DNA of 64,000 nt from positions 2,666,501-2,730,500 of the forward strand of contig NZ_CP009429.1 of the NCBI RefSeq assembly GCF_001314325.1, in the 5' to 3' direction. Origin of the DNA: Sphingopyxis macrogoltabida. GTDB taxonomy: Bacteria > Pseudomonadota > Alphaproteobacteria > Sphingomonadales > Sphingomonadaceae. A program made the translations under genes and the position numbers. Shown one piece after another: positions 7,925 to 15,792 of the stretch. Every line of letters starts with the position of its first letter. Position 1 is the first letter of the stretch. Under the pieces are notes generated by a model. That model was not told where the DNA came from. It did no database searches and worked only from the letters and a program-made list of their open reading frames with translations.

Positions 7925-9160
7925 TTGACGATGATCGTGTTCGAAAATGCGCGCGTGCTGAACGAGGCCGCGGACGGCTATCGCGAGGATTGCCATGTCG
8001 TGGTGGAAAACGGCCGGATCGTGGCGGTCGACACCGGTCCGGCGCACGTCGCCAATGCCGAGGTCATCGACGTGCGCGGCGGCGCGCTGCTCCCCGGCCT
8101 GATCGATGTCCATATCCACGCGCGGCTTTCCAGCGCCAATGTGGTCCAGCTTCTCGATCATCCGGCGACCTATTCCTCGGCGCATGCCGCGCGGATGCTG
8201 CGCCACGCGCTCGATTGCGGCTTTACCAGCCTGCGCGACGTCGGCGGCGGCGACCAAGGGCTTGCGCAGGCGATCGACGACGGCCTCATCCCCGGGCCGC
8301 GTTTCTTCTACGCCGGCCGCACCCTGTCGATGACCGGCGGTCATGGCGACCTGCGCCCCGGCCACGAGGATGTCGAACCGTGCGGATGCAGCCGGATGAA
8401 CATGATCGCGCATGTCGTCGACGGCGCCGACGAAGTGCGCCGCGCCGCGCGCGAGGAATTGCGCATGGGCGCGCATTGCATCAAGATCATGCTGTCGGGC
8501 GGAGTGCTTTCGCCCACCGATCCCATCTGGATGCAGCAGTTTACCGATGACGAGGTACAGGCAGCGGTCGAGGAGGCGGCACGGTGGCGCCGCTATGTCG
8601 CGGCGCATGCCCACACCGCCGAGGCGGTGATGCGCGCGGCGCAACTGGGGGTGCGGACGGTCGAGCATGCGACGCTGGTTTCCCCGGAAGCCGCGGCAGC
8701 GCTGCGCGATGCCGGCGGATTCGCGGTGCCCACCCTGTCGGTCGTGATGGCACTGACCGAGCGTGGCGACGCGCTCGGCCTGCCCCCGGCGGCGGCGGCG
8801 AAGGCGAAGGAAATCGCCCATCTCGCGATGCAGGGTTTCGAAACCGCGTGGCGCGCCGGCCTCCCGCTTGGTTTCGGTACCGACCTGCCCGGCGATGTGT
8901 TCGACATGCAGGCGCGCGAATTTCTTTATCGCCGCGAGGTTCAGCCCGCCGCGGCGATCTTGCGGTCGGCAACCGTCACCGGCGCCGAGATATTGGGGCG
9001 CCCCGACCTCGGCCGCATCGTCCCGGGCGCGACGGCGGACCTGCTCGTCGTCGACGGCGACCCGCTGGACGATATTGCGCTGCTTGCCGAGGACGGCCGG
9101 CGTCTGCGCGTGATCATGAAGGCGGGACACCTTTACAAGCGCGAGCCCATCCCCGCATGA
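7925..9160 (+). CDS. metal-dependent amidohydrolase (imidazolonepropionase / Xaa-Pro dipeptidase type)
   Basis: This 411 aa amidohydrolase-superfamily protein has all the expected metal and active-site residues: HxH in DVHIHA (H63, H65), a Lys in CIKIMLSGG (carbamylated bridging ligand), AAHAH, VEHAT and Asp in FGTDLPG. The nearest characterised relatives in this subgroup cleave Xaa-Pro or other N-acyl dipeptides. No signal peptide is seen, so it is cytoplasmic. The best ribosome site (GGGGGA, 6 nt spacing) fits a TTG start at 7925; ATG 7931 is the alternative. Its stop overlaps the start of the MFS gene (ATGA), so both form one operon opposite the LysR gene. Import by the transporter and cleavage by this enzyme is a natural reading. 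Confidence 0.85.
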   Translation: MTMIVFENARVLNEAADGYREDCHVVVENGRIVAVDTGPAHVANAEVIDVRGGALLPGLIDVHIHARLSSANVVQLLDHPATYSSAHAARMLRHALDCGFTSLRDVGGGDQGLAQAIDDGLIPGPRFFYAGRTLSMTGGHGDLRPGHEDVEPCGCSRMNMIAHVVDGADEVRRAAREELRMGAHCIKIMLSGGVLSPTDPIWMQQFTDDEVQAAVEEAARWRRYVAAHAHTAEAVMRAAQLGVRTVEHATLVSPEAAAALRDAGGFAVPTLSVVMALTERGDALGLPPAAAAKAKEIAHLAMQGFETAWRAGLPLGFGTDLPGDVFDMQAREFLYRREVQPAAAILRSATVTGAEILGRPDLGRIVPGATADLLVVDGDPLDDIALLAEDGRRLRVIMKAGHLYKREPIPA

Positions 9161-10347
9161 CCACCGCCCCGTCGTCCGCCCCCTCGTCGAGGCCCGCGGC
9201 GACGCCGCGCGCCTCGACATGGGCGGCGATCTATCTCGGCGTGGCGGCGGCAACGCTGCCGGCGGTCCTCCCGGTGATGGTCGGCGTTTTCGCCGATCGC
9301 TTCGGCTATGGCGTGGCGGGCGCCGGCACCGTCGCCGCGCTCAACATGGCGGGCATCCTTGTCGGCAGCCTGCTATGCCCGCTCATCACCGCACGCTTTG
9401 GCTGGGCGGCGGTTGTTCGCGCCAGCCTTGCGGTGATGATCGCCGGCAACCTGCTCACCATGCTCGACGACCATTATGGCTATGTCGCCGCGACGCGCCT
9501 TCTCTCGGGGCTCGGCGAGGGCGTCGTCGGCGGGATCTGTTATGCGGCGATGGGCCGGTCGGCACGCCCCGAACGCAGCATCAGCATCTATTTCGCGGGC
9601 CAGTCGGTCGTCGGCATGATCGGCATGGGCAGTTTCGGCTGGATCGCCGCCAGCCTCGGATGGCCGTGGCTGTTCCTGATCCTCTCTGCGATCGCGGTCC
9701 CCGGCTTCTGGCTGGCCGCGGTTATCGGCCGGGCGCAGCCGGCCGCCGCGGGGCCCCGCGCGGCCCGATCGCCGGGCAACCCGCTCGTCATCGGCGCGCT
9801 GGGGTGCATCCTGCTCTATTTCATCGGCATGGCCTCGCTGTGGCCGTTTCTCGAACGCATCGGCGTCGGCAAGGGACTCTCGCCCGGCACCGTCGCCTTT
9901 GCGCTCTCCGCTTCGGCTTTCGGCGGGCTGGCGGGTTCGCTCGTTGCGGGCGTCGTCGCCGACCGCCTGGCGCGGACCACCGGCCTGCTGTCCGGGCTGG
10001 GGCTGCTCGCCGCCGCGGTCGGGGGCCTGCTGTTCCTGCCCGGCACGGCGGCCTTCGTCCTTTCGGTCAGCCTGTTCGCTTTTGCCTGGCCTTTCCAATA
10101 TGCCTTTCAGTTCGGCCTGCTGGCGTCGGTCGACCGCGACGGACGGCTGATCGCGCTGACCCCCGCGATGACCGGCGGCGGCCTCGCGGTCGGGCCGGCG
10201 ATCGGCGGGCTGTTGCTCGAGAATCTGTCGCTGGGTGCGGTCACCGCCTTTTGCCTCCTCTGCGTGGTCGCGGCGGTCAGCGGGACGATCAGGCTGCGCG
10301 CATCACATTTTGATATCCTAACCCCAAAATACTCTGCTGGCGAATGA
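9157..10347 (+). CDS. MFS transporter
   Basis: This 396 aa inner-membrane protein has about 12 hydrophobic segments and a two-domain MFS layout with a charged central loop around residues 195-215 (GRAQPAAAGPRAARS). After a proline/serine/alanine-rich tail of about 20 residues the first helix begins at WAAIYLGVAAATLPAVL. The start at 9157 overlaps the amidohydrolase stop by 4 bp and fixes the reading frame. It ends 62 bp before the 2OG oxygenase. The direction of transport and the substrate are unknown; coupling with the amidohydrolase suggests uptake of the compound that enzyme hydrolyses. Confidence 0.9.
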   Translation: MTTAPSSAPSSRPAATPRASTWAAIYLGVAAATLPAVLPVMVGVFADRFGYGVAGAGTVAALNMAGILVGSLLCPLITARFGWAAVVRASLAVMIAGNLLTMLDDHYGYVAATRLLSGLGEGVVGGICYAAMGRSARPERSISIYFAGQSVVGMIGMGSFGWIAASLGWPWLFLILSAIAVPGFWLAAVIGRAQPAAAGPRAARSPGNPLVIGALGCILLYFIGMASLWPFLERIGVGKGLSPGTVAFALSASAFGGLAGSLVAGVVADRLARTTGLLSGLGLLAAAVGGLLFLPGTAAFVLSVSLFAFAWPFQYAFQFGLLASVDRDGRLIALTPAMTGGGLAVGPAIGGLLLENLSLGAVTAFCLLCVVAAVSGTIRLRASHFDILTPKYSAGE

Positions 10348-10355
10348 GATCGCGC

Positions 10356-10371
10356 ATGCGATTATTGCATG
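10356..10371. promoter_or_regulatory. candidate AsnC-type operator upstream of 2OG oxygenase
   Basis: ATGCGATTATTGCATG differs by one base from ATGCGATGATTGCATG at 4813-4828, upstream of the tandem AsnC regulators. It sits 38 bp before the oxygenase start, in the 62-bp gap after the MFS gene, so a regulated internal promoter may lie here. Confidence 0.5.
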
Positions 10372-10409
10372 GAACCCGATCTTTCCGGCCGTCTTTGTCA
10401 GGAGCCTTC

Positions 10410-11195
10410 ATGTCGATCGTAAACGCCACGCTATACCCCCTGTCCGATCCCGATCGCCGCGCCGCGATCGTCGACCGGGCGGCCGGCCAGCTCGGGGAGG
10501 ATGGCGCCGCCGCCTTTCCCGATTTCATTGCGCCGGCGGCGCTGGCCGAAATGGTGGCCGAGGCGGCGGCGAAATTCCCGCTCGCCTATCGCCGCGACCA
10601 GCGGCTCGGCTTCAACCCGCAGGGACCGATCGCCGACATGGCCGACGAGGAATTGCGCAGCCGCACCTCGCCCTATTCAATGTGGATTTTGGGATCGGAC
10701 CTGCTCGATCCGGCGGGTGCGCTGCGCCGCTTCTATGAATCGGAGGAGCTGATGTCGCTCGTCCGCGACGCGCTCGATATCGACAGCCTCCACACGATCG
10801 CCGATCCGCTGATCAACATCAACCTCACCTATATGGGCGTCGGCGACCAGCAGGGCTGGCATTTCGACGACAATGACTTCGTCGTCTCGCTGTTGCTGCA
10901 GGAGGCCGAGACGGGCGGCGCATTCGAATATGCCCCCGGCGTCGACGATGCACCGCCCGAGGACATCCACGCCATTCTCGACGGTGCATCGCCGCGGACC
11001 CGCCTCCAGAAGGTCGGCGCAGGCACGCTGCTGCTGTTCCGGGGCCGCCGGGCGTTGCACCGGGTGACCGAGGTTGCGGGCGGCACGCAGCGGATCATCG
11101 CCTTGCTCAGCTACCATCGCGAACCCGGGTTCATCTATGCCGATAGCGTCAAGCAAAACGGGCTCGGCCGGACCGAAGTATTGGCCGCGCAATAG
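10410..11195 (+). CDS. 2OG-Fe(II) oxygenase related to HalD/BesD enzymes, with intact HxD facial triad
   Basis: This 261 aa protein resembles the HalD/BesD group of free-amino-acid 2-oxoglutarate enzymes: GWHFDDNDFVVSLLLQE followed by GGAFEYAP, a distal His in RRALHRVTEV and an Arg in QRIIALLSYHRE. The iron triad is H151, D153, H217, with R228 as the likely 2OG anchor. Halogenases of this group replace the Asp by Gly to make room for chloride; here Asp is present, which predicts hydroxylation. ATG 10410 has AGGAG five bases upstream. It precedes a TBDR by 62 bp on the same strand. An amino-acid or peptide substrate is suggested by family and neighbours only. Confidence 0.75.
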   Translation: MSIVNATLYPLSDPDRRAAIVDRAAGQLGEDGAAAFPDFIAPAALAEMVAEAAAKFPLAYRRDQRLGFNPQGPIADMADEELRSRTSPYSMWILGSDLLDPAGALRRFYESEELMSLVRDALDIDSLHTIADPLININLTYMGVGDQQGWHFDDNDFVVSLLLQEAETGGAFEYAPGVDDAPPEDIHAILDGASPRTRLQKVGAGTLLLFRGRRALHRVTEVAGGTQRIIALLSYHREPGFIYADSVKQNGLGRTEVLAAQ

Positions 11196-11257
11196 GCGCG
11201 GCATCGCGCCCGATGGCGCATCGACCATAAAACAAGAAAATACCGAAAGGGGACAAT

Positions 11258-13516
11258 ATGCTTAAGCGGACCTTGCTGATTTCCTTGCTGTCGGGCTGCG
11301 CGTTCGCGCCGGCCGCCCATGCGCAGAGCGAAGCCGGCGTCGAAGATGGATCGGGCGGCGATATCGTCGTCACTGCACAGCGGCGCGAAAGCCGCCTGCA
11401 GGACGTGCCGCAGGCGGTGACCGCCTTTGGCAGCGAAACGCTGGAGCGACTGGCGATCCGCGATACCGAGAGCCTTGTCCGCAACACCCCCAGCCTGACC
11501 TTCACCCCTGTCGGCCCGGGCGAGTCCAACGTCGGGCTTCGCGGGCTGACGACCGACCTCGGGCTCGCGCCGGCGGTCGCGGTCTATATCAACGACACGC
11601 CGTTCGATTTCCGGACCGATGCCTATAGCGGCACGCCCAACATCGACCTCTTCGACATGCAGCGCGTCGAAGTGCTGCGCGGGCCGCAGGGCACGCTGTT
11701 CGGGTCGAGTTCGACCGGCGGCACCATCCGCTATATCACCAACCAGCCCGATCCTTCGGGATTCGACGCGCATGGCGAGGCCTTCGTCAACAGCGTCCGG
11801 GGCGGCGGCGAGGGCTATGGTACCAAGGCCGCGGTCAATGTGCCGCTGTCCGCCAACGCCGCCCTGCGGCTGACCGGCACCTACGAGAAGATCGCGGGCT
11901 ATATCGATCGCTACGATGCCACGCTCGCCGGGCTGACATCACCGCAATCGGATGACGAGGTCGTCGAAAAAAACGCCAATGACGCGACGATCTTCAGCCT
12001 GCGCGGCGCGCTCCGGCTCGAAGCGGGAGACGATTTGACGATCACGCCGAGCCTGTTCTTCCAGCGCATCGATGCCGACAACCCGATCGCGACGCAAAGC
12101 AACCTGCCGGGGTTCGGCCGTGCAAGCGCGATCGGCCCCGAACCGTCGCGCACCGACCTCCTCGTCGCGAACCTGACGGTCGAAAAGAGCTTCGGCAATG
12201 TCGAGCTGGTTTCGTCGAGCTCCTATCTCCACAAGGAATCCGACGCGACGCTCGACTACACGGCGCTCGGCTATAATATTCTCGGCGAGTTCGCCCCCTT
12301 CGCCAGCCTGACGCCGGCCAAGGCCGACACCTATGTCCAGGAACTCCGGCTGACGTCGTCGAACGAAGGCCCGTTCAACTGGATCGCCGGGGTCTATTTC
12401 AGCCATACCGACCAGGAACTGGGCCAGATTTTCGTCGGCCAGGCCTTCACCGACCTGATCGATGCGACCTTTGGCCCCGCGACGGGTCCGGTGGGGCCGA
12501 TCTCCTACGATTATATCCAGCGAACGTCGGACCAGCAGCTCGCCGGCTTTGCCGAAGTCAATTTCGATGTCAGCGAAACGGTCGAACTGATCGCGGGGCT
12601 CCGCGTCTACCGGCTGAAGAATACGCTCGAGGCAAGCTGCACCGAAGTCGTGCCCGGCATCCTGTGCGGTCCCGATACGCCGCGGATCACCGCGACGAAG
12701 ACGAGCGCCAGCCCGCGCTTCACGGTCAATTTCCGTCCCAATGACCACACCACCCTCTATGCGACGGTCTCGCGCGGCTTCCGGGCGGGCGGCGCAAATG
12801 CAACGGTACCCCCTGCCCTCGGCTGCTCGCTCGCCGAATCGGTCGGCGCGATTTTCAGCCCCGATTCAGTGTGGAACTATGAGGCGGGGGCAAAGCTCGA
12901 AACGCCCGACCGGGTGCTGACGGTCAACGGCGCCGCCTATCGCATCGAACAAAAGGGCGTTCAGCTCGCGATCCCCGACCCATGCGGCTCGACCTTCTTC
13001 GCCAACGCCGGCGATGCGCGCATCGACGGCGCGGAACTGGAAGTCAGCCTGCGTCCGTCGCGCCACGTGACGGTCAGCGGGCAGCTCAGCTACGCCGACG
13101 CCCGCTTTACCTCCGTCCCCGATACATTCGGCGCGGCGGCAGGCTACACCGAAGGCGATCGCACCCCCGAAACCCCCCGCTGGAAATTCGCGCTATCGTC
13201 GGAACTGCGCTATCCGGTGAGCGATGCATGGGAAGTTTATGCGCGCGGAAGCTGGCAACATGTCGGCAGGACGCCCTTCGCTATCGACGGCGTCGTCAGT
13301 TCGGGGCGGTTCCGGCCGGCCTACGACATCGCGAACTTCGACATCGGGGCCGAGAACGGCGGCGTCGAAGTCAGCCTGTTCATTCGCAATGCGTTCGACA
13401 AGCGGGGTATCCTCGCGATCGGATCGGGCGCGGTGAGCACGATCGTGGGGGCGTATGAGAATGTCACTTACGCCGCGCCGCGCACCATCGGCCTCAGCGT
13501 TCGGGTCAAGGGCTGA
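11258..13516 (+). CDS. TonB-dependent receptor
   Basis: This 752 aa receptor has a signal peptide (LLISLLSGCAFAPAAHA, cleavage before QSEAG) and a TonB-box-like DIVVTAQRR. The plug contains VEVLRGPQGTLFGSSSTGGT, and the barrel ends in TIGLSVRVKG. The final residue is Gly rather than Phe, a mild deviation from the usual BAM signal. ATG 11258 is preceded by AAAGGGGA. It follows the 2OG oxygenase gene by 62 bp and precedes the M24 gene by 26 bp on the same strand, suggesting one transcript. The ligand is unknown; the peptidase-like neighbours favour a peptide or amino-acid derivative. Confidence 0.93.
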   Translation: MLKRTLLISLLSGCAFAPAAHAQSEAGVEDGSGGDIVVTAQRRESRLQDVPQAVTAFGSETLERLAIRDTESLVRNTPSLTFTPVGPGESNVGLRGLTTDLGLAPAVAVYINDTPFDFRTDAYSGTPNIDLFDMQRVEVLRGPQGTLFGSSSTGGTIRYITNQPDPSGFDAHGEAFVNSVRGGGEGYGTKAAVNVPLSANAALRLTGTYEKIAGYIDRYDATLAGLTSPQSDDEVVEKNANDATIFSLRGALRLEAGDDLTITPSLFFQRIDADNPIATQSNLPGFGRASAIGPEPSRTDLLVANLTVEKSFGNVELVSSSSYLHKESDATLDYTALGYNILGEFAPFASLTPAKADTYVQELRLTSSNEGPFNWIAGVYFSHTDQELGQIFVGQAFTDLIDATFGPATGPVGPISYDYIQRTSDQQLAGFAEVNFDVSETVELIAGLRVYRLKNTLEASCTEVVPGILCGPDTPRITATKTSASPRFTVNFRPNDHTTLYATVSRGFRAGGANATVPPALGCSLAESVGAIFSPDSVWNYEAGAKLETPDRVLTVNGAAYRIEQKGVQLAIPDPCGSTFFANAGDARIDGAELEVSLRPSRHVTVSGQLSYADARFTSVPDTFGAAAGYTEGDRTPETPRWKFALSSELRYPVSDAWEVYARGSWQHVGRTPFAIDGVVSSGRFRPAYDIANFDIGAENGGVEVSLFIRNAFDKRGILAIGSGAVSTIVGAYENVTYAAPRTIGLSVRVKG

Positions 13517-13542
13517 CCGGCCATTTTGCGAGGAGGCGAGGC

Positions 13543-14811
13543 GTGACCAGCAGCAATTATTTCCCCCGCGAGGAATATGAGGGGCGCTGGAAGCGGGTCT
13601 GGGACGCGATGCGCGCCAAGGGCTATGACCATCTTCTGGTCTGGTCGCGGGGCGCCGGATCCTATGACCGGCTCGGCAATGGCCTCTGGCTCACGAACTT
13701 CGCCAACAACGGCACCGGTCAGGATTGGGCGGACGACGTCCAGATGGGCGCCTGGACCTTTTCCGCGGTGCTGTTCAGGGACGGCCGCGCACCCGAACTG
13801 CACAGCGCGCAACCGCCGCAGGAAACCGAATATGCCAAGGTCGTCTGCGGCGAACTGATCGTGCATGAGCCCAGCCTGATCACGGGGCTGCCCGAATATT
13901 TCCGCAAGCACGGCATCGAGGGGCGCGTCGCGGTGGTCGGCGACGACGTGCTCCCCGGGCTTTACGACCGGCGCCTGCGCAGCCTGACGCCGCAAATCGA
14001 ATGGGTGACCGACGAATGGTTCCTGCTCGAACCGCAACGCGTGAAGTCGACACGCGAACAGGAGGCGTTCCGGACCGCCGGCGACATCACCACCCACGCT
14101 CTCGCCGCGGGGATGGATGCGCTGATCGCCGGCGAAAGCTCGGCAGAAGCGGCGGCGCGGACGGCGATGGAAATCATGCGGCGCGGCGGGTGCTTTTCGC
14201 GCATCGACATGCATCACGGCGCACACGCAGAGCGCTTCCTGCTCGGCGATATGCTGTACGGCTATGACACCAGCGTGCCGAAAAAGGGCGACATGGTGCG
14301 CGGATGGATCCAGGGCCCGATCTTTCAGGGCTATTGGCTCGATCCCGGCCGCACCGCCGTTTGCGGAGGGCGCCCGACGAAGGAACAAAGGCATATCCTG
14401 GAGGGCGCCACCGAGGTGTGCCGGACGATCATCAAGGCGATCCGCCCCGGCGTCACCGCGAGGCAGCTCGGCGTGATCGGCGAAAAGGCGGCATCGCTCT
14501 ATGCCGGCGACGGAATCGACCTGAATTTGGGGATTTTCGGACATCAGATGGGTATCTTTTATGGACCGCACATCATCCCGGCGGGCGACCCCGGCGCGCT
14601 GGAGGACATCGGAGGAAAACAGGGCGCCTCGGCGAACGAAATCATGGTCAGGGAATATGAGAAGATCGACGAACCCTATGAGCCGGGAATGCTGATTGCG
14701 GTCGAGGCCTTCATGAAGCATGCGGGCGTGGGCATGAGCGGTCTTGAAGACCATGTGCTCGTCACCGAAGATGGCTGCGAGCAGATAACGAACACGCCCT
14801 TCTATCTTTAA
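13543..14811 (+). CDS. M24 (creatinase/prolidase fold) family protein with altered metal site
   Basis: This 422 aa protein has the two-domain M24 architecture: a creatinase N-domain (residues about 10-165) and a pita-bread catalytic domain. The conserved His (GHQMG, H334) and both late Glu ligands (E388 in AVEAF, E402 in GLEDH) are present, as is D267 in LDPGRT. The first Asp ligand, expected 11 residues before D267, is Ile256 (GWIQGPIFQGYWLD). The protein may therefore bind metal differently, or act without metal as creatinase does. GTG 13543 has AGGAGG at ideal spacing. It sits just downstream of a TBDR. Xaa-Pro peptidase is the default family name; other C-N hydrolysis is possible. Confidence 0.8.
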   Translation: MTSSNYFPREEYEGRWKRVWDAMRAKGYDHLLVWSRGAGSYDRLGNGLWLTNFANNGTGQDWADDVQMGAWTFSAVLFRDGRAPELHSAQPPQETEYAKVVCGELIVHEPSLITGLPEYFRKHGIEGRVAVVGDDVLPGLYDRRLRSLTPQIEWVTDEWFLLEPQRVKSTREQEAFRTAGDITTHALAAGMDALIAGESSAEAAARTAMEIMRRGGCFSRIDMHHGAHAERFLLGDMLYGYDTSVPKKGDMVRGWIQGPIFQGYWLDPGRTAVCGGRPTKEQRHILEGATEVCRTIIKAIRPGVTARQLGVIGEKAASLYAGDGIDLNLGIFGHQMGIFYGPHIIPAGDPGALEDIGGKQGASANEIMVREYEKIDEPYEPGMLIAVEAFMKHAGVGMSGLEDHVLVTEDGCEQITNTPFYL

Positions 14812-14844
14812 ATATGGCGTGATCGGATTTCAAAGGATCGGGAC

Positions 14845-15435
14845 ATGCAGGCGAACCGGCGGCAATTCATCGCGCGATCCGCGATCGGCGGGCTCGGCCT
14901 TGTCGCCGCGCCGCTGATGCCAGCGGGATTTTCTCGTGCGGCCACACCGGCCCGGCAAGACGCCGCACCACCGATTGTCGCTTCGACGGCGCGCTATTAC
15001 CGGCTTTCGCCCGCGGACGGGGTGCGCCGGGAAGAATTTGGGTGGGTCCAGATCGATCTCGGCGTCACCCGGCCGATCGATGCGATCCGTCTGCACCCCG
15101 CAGAGATCGGGATGATGCCGCGGCAGCGGTCCCCGATCCATTTTCGCATCGAAGGTTCGGATGACCCTGCCTTTGAAGAAACCCGGCCGCTCGTCGACTG
15201 GCACGCCGAGGACCATGGCGACCCGGCGAACTTCCTTGCCCGCTTCCCGCCCCAGGCGGTGAATGCCCGCCATATCCGGGTAAGCGCGACGGCGGAAATC
15301 CCCTTTGGCGGCTCGGGATTGGCAACCGGACTGGCGACGATAGAAATCCTGTCGGGCGCCGACGTCCTGCCCATCGCTGTGCGGCGACGCGAAGCCAACT
15401 GCCGCCGCGGCCTGAAAACGGGCAGTTTGCTGTAG
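14845..15435 (+). CDS. Tat-exported discoidin-like domain protein, probably truncated
   Basis: This 196 aa protein begins with a twin-arginine signal (NRRQFIARSAIGG, then a hydrophobic stretch ending near SRAA). Residues about 45-175 look like a galactose-binding/F5-8-type-C beta-sandwich: FGWVQIDLGVTRPIDAIRL, then RIEGSDDPAFEE and RHIRVSATAE. Such domains normally precede a catalytic domain in secreted glycosidases. Here the protein ends in a basic, unstructured tail (VRRREANCRRGLKTGS) and nothing recognisable continues before the tRNA-Trp gene 170 bp away. It may be the stub of a larger enzyme cut by deletion or integration beside the tRNA. ATG 14845 is preceded by AAAGGA. Confidence 0.65.
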   Translation: MQANRRQFIARSAIGGLGLVAAPLMPAGFSRAATPARQDAAPPIVASTARYYRLSPADGVRREEFGWVQIDLGVTRPIDAIRLHPAEIGMMPRQRSPIHFRIEGSDDPAFEETRPLVDWHAEDHGDPANFLARFPPQAVNARHIRVSATAEIPFGGSGLATGLATIEILSGADVLPIAVRRREANCRRGLKTGSLL

Positions 15436-15608
15436 ACTATAACGCGGGCAAGACCGGTATGAGCTGCATCTGTCGGTATTCGCCATGTCGGTCGCCACAG
15501 AACAGCCGCTTTCCGGCAATCCCGCGCGACGTCCGGAACCGCGTGAGAGAGCTGTCGGGAATATTCGAACGCGGGAAATGGGACGTCTGCGAGCGTCGTA
15601 CAACGGCC

Positions 15609-15684
15609 TGGCAGGGGCAGCAGGACTCGAACCCGCGACCCTCGGTTTTGGAGACCGATGCTCTACCAACTGAGCTATACCCCT
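15609..15684 (-). tRNA. trnW: tRNA-Trp (CCA anticodon)
   Basis: A 76-nt cloverleaf can be drawn on the minus strand. The acceptor AGGGGTA pairs with TGCCCCT, the D arm contains AGCTCAGTTGGTAGAGC, and the anticodon stem TCGGT/ACCGA encloses CTCCAAA with anticodon CCA. The T arm is GCGGG/CCTGC around TTCGAGT. The discriminator is G and the 3' CCA is encoded. It stands alone here, without the secE-nusG genes that often follow tRNA-Trp in bacteria. Confidence 0.97.
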
Positions 15685-15792
15685 AGGCCGGAGTGCGCCC
15701 GTAGCCCGATTGGCGGAGCGGAGCAAGGGTTATGCGCGGCGAAATTGCATAGCTTGCAAAGCATCGCGGGGCTGATATGCGCGGGGCTGCCC

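Noticed and set aside
7814..9253. Extension of the LysR frame to about 788 codons
   Set aside because: The added N-terminal part runs antisense to the amidohydrolase and has no domain; the LysR HTH starts at the proper family position.
15609..15684. Phage attachment site at tRNA-Trp
   Set aside because: No integrase and no second copy of the tRNA 3' end were seen in the window, so an att site is not listed as a feature.
14830..15726. A minus-strand frame spanning the tRNA-Trp gene
   Set aside because: It crosses a well-formed tRNA and contains the translated tRNA sequence, a common false gene.
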